Shown here in pieces: positions 22,661 through 22,705 of a stretch of 22,705 nt of DNA. The notes under the pieces were generated by a model. That model was not told where the DNA came from. It made no database searches and worked only from the letters and a program-made list of their open reading frames with translations. Made by a program: the position numbers and the translations under genes. Source of the stretch: JAUPVN01 sp964423475 (GTDB taxonomy: Bacteria; Patescibacteriota; Saccharimonadia; Saccharimonadales; CAIOMD01); contig CAYRFD010000012.1 of the NCBI GenBank assembly GCA_964423475.1, positions 1 through 22,705 on the forward strand, read 5' to 3'. Position 1 is the stretch's first letter. The number at the start of each line of letters is the position of its first letter.

Positions 22661-22705
22661 ACTCACTACATCGTGGACACTTTTGCTCTTGGAATAGTTA
22701 TGTTA
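22637..22705 (+). CDS. Possible start of a divergent gene (partial)
   Basis: A frame of 23 codons opens at ATG 22637 and runs to the window end without a stop (MTLQSNALTHYIVDT...). It lies divergent to the HxlR gene and across its operator-like repeats, the usual place for a target gene of this family. It is too short to identify and could be chance; an in-frame ATG at 22700 is an alternative start. Confidence 0.3.
   Translation, partial: MTLQSNALTHYIVDTFALGIVML

Overview
The window looks like a contig piece from a small-genome Patescibacteria (CPR) bacterium, most likely Candidatus Saccharibacteria (TM7). The reasons are the low GC, tightly packed short genes, many membrane-anchored or secreted proteins with no characterised homologue I can name, a reduced ComEC, a standalone MurC-like ligase, an archaeal-type aspartyl-tRNA synthetase, and a DsbA-like oxidoreductase. 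UGA is not needed as a sense codon in any real gene, so the code-25 lineages (Gracilibacteria, Absconditabacteria) are unlikely. No rRNA, tRNA, CRISPR array, insertion sequence or phage gene was seen.

Layout. Bases 1-1384 (minus) hold the N-terminal part of a large RCC1-repeat surface protein that runs off the left edge. A divergent region follows, then a hypothetical gene overlapping a TyrA-like (prephenate/arogenate) dehydrogenase (1582-2671). A small membrane-protein gene (2778-3236) is cut in two by one in-frame UAA; its second half carries a DUF5684-like motif. Next comes a plus-strand cluster: a membrane-anchored HNH nuclease (3243), a ComEC lacking its C-terminal metallo-beta-lactamase domain (3990), a surface protein with two lamin-tail domains and five Cys-pair repeats (5502), and a membrane-anchored hypothetical (7249). 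It converges on a DsbA-like thiol oxidoreductase (7945-8589, minus). I read this block as a probable DNA-uptake and envelope cluster. The nuclease could stand in for the missing ComEC nuclease domain, and DsbA could oxidise the paired cysteines.

From 8693 on are a CNNM/CorC-like CBS protein, AspRS, a 632-residue surface protein (beta-sandwich repeats plus likely propeller), a secreted coiled-coil protein with an overlapping small membrane protein, and MurC on the minus strand. Two tandem paralogous MFS transporters follow, then two membrane-anchored hypotheticals facing each other across a bidirectional terminator. A strongly expressed 67-residue protein comes next, with its own promoter, Shine-Dalgarno and terminator. 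An ABC exporter is broken by a 100-N assembly gap. The window ends with a tRNA-dihydrouridine synthase, a minus-strand HxlR regulator, and possibly the start of a divergent gene.

Expression signals: many genes have an extended -10 box (TGnTAnAAT) within a few bases of the start codon and no Shine-Dalgarno, suggesting leaderless or very short-leader mRNAs. A few genes (AspRS, DsbA, the 67-residue protein) have strong Shine-Dalgarno sites instead. All domain calls are from reading the translations by eye; no searches were run.
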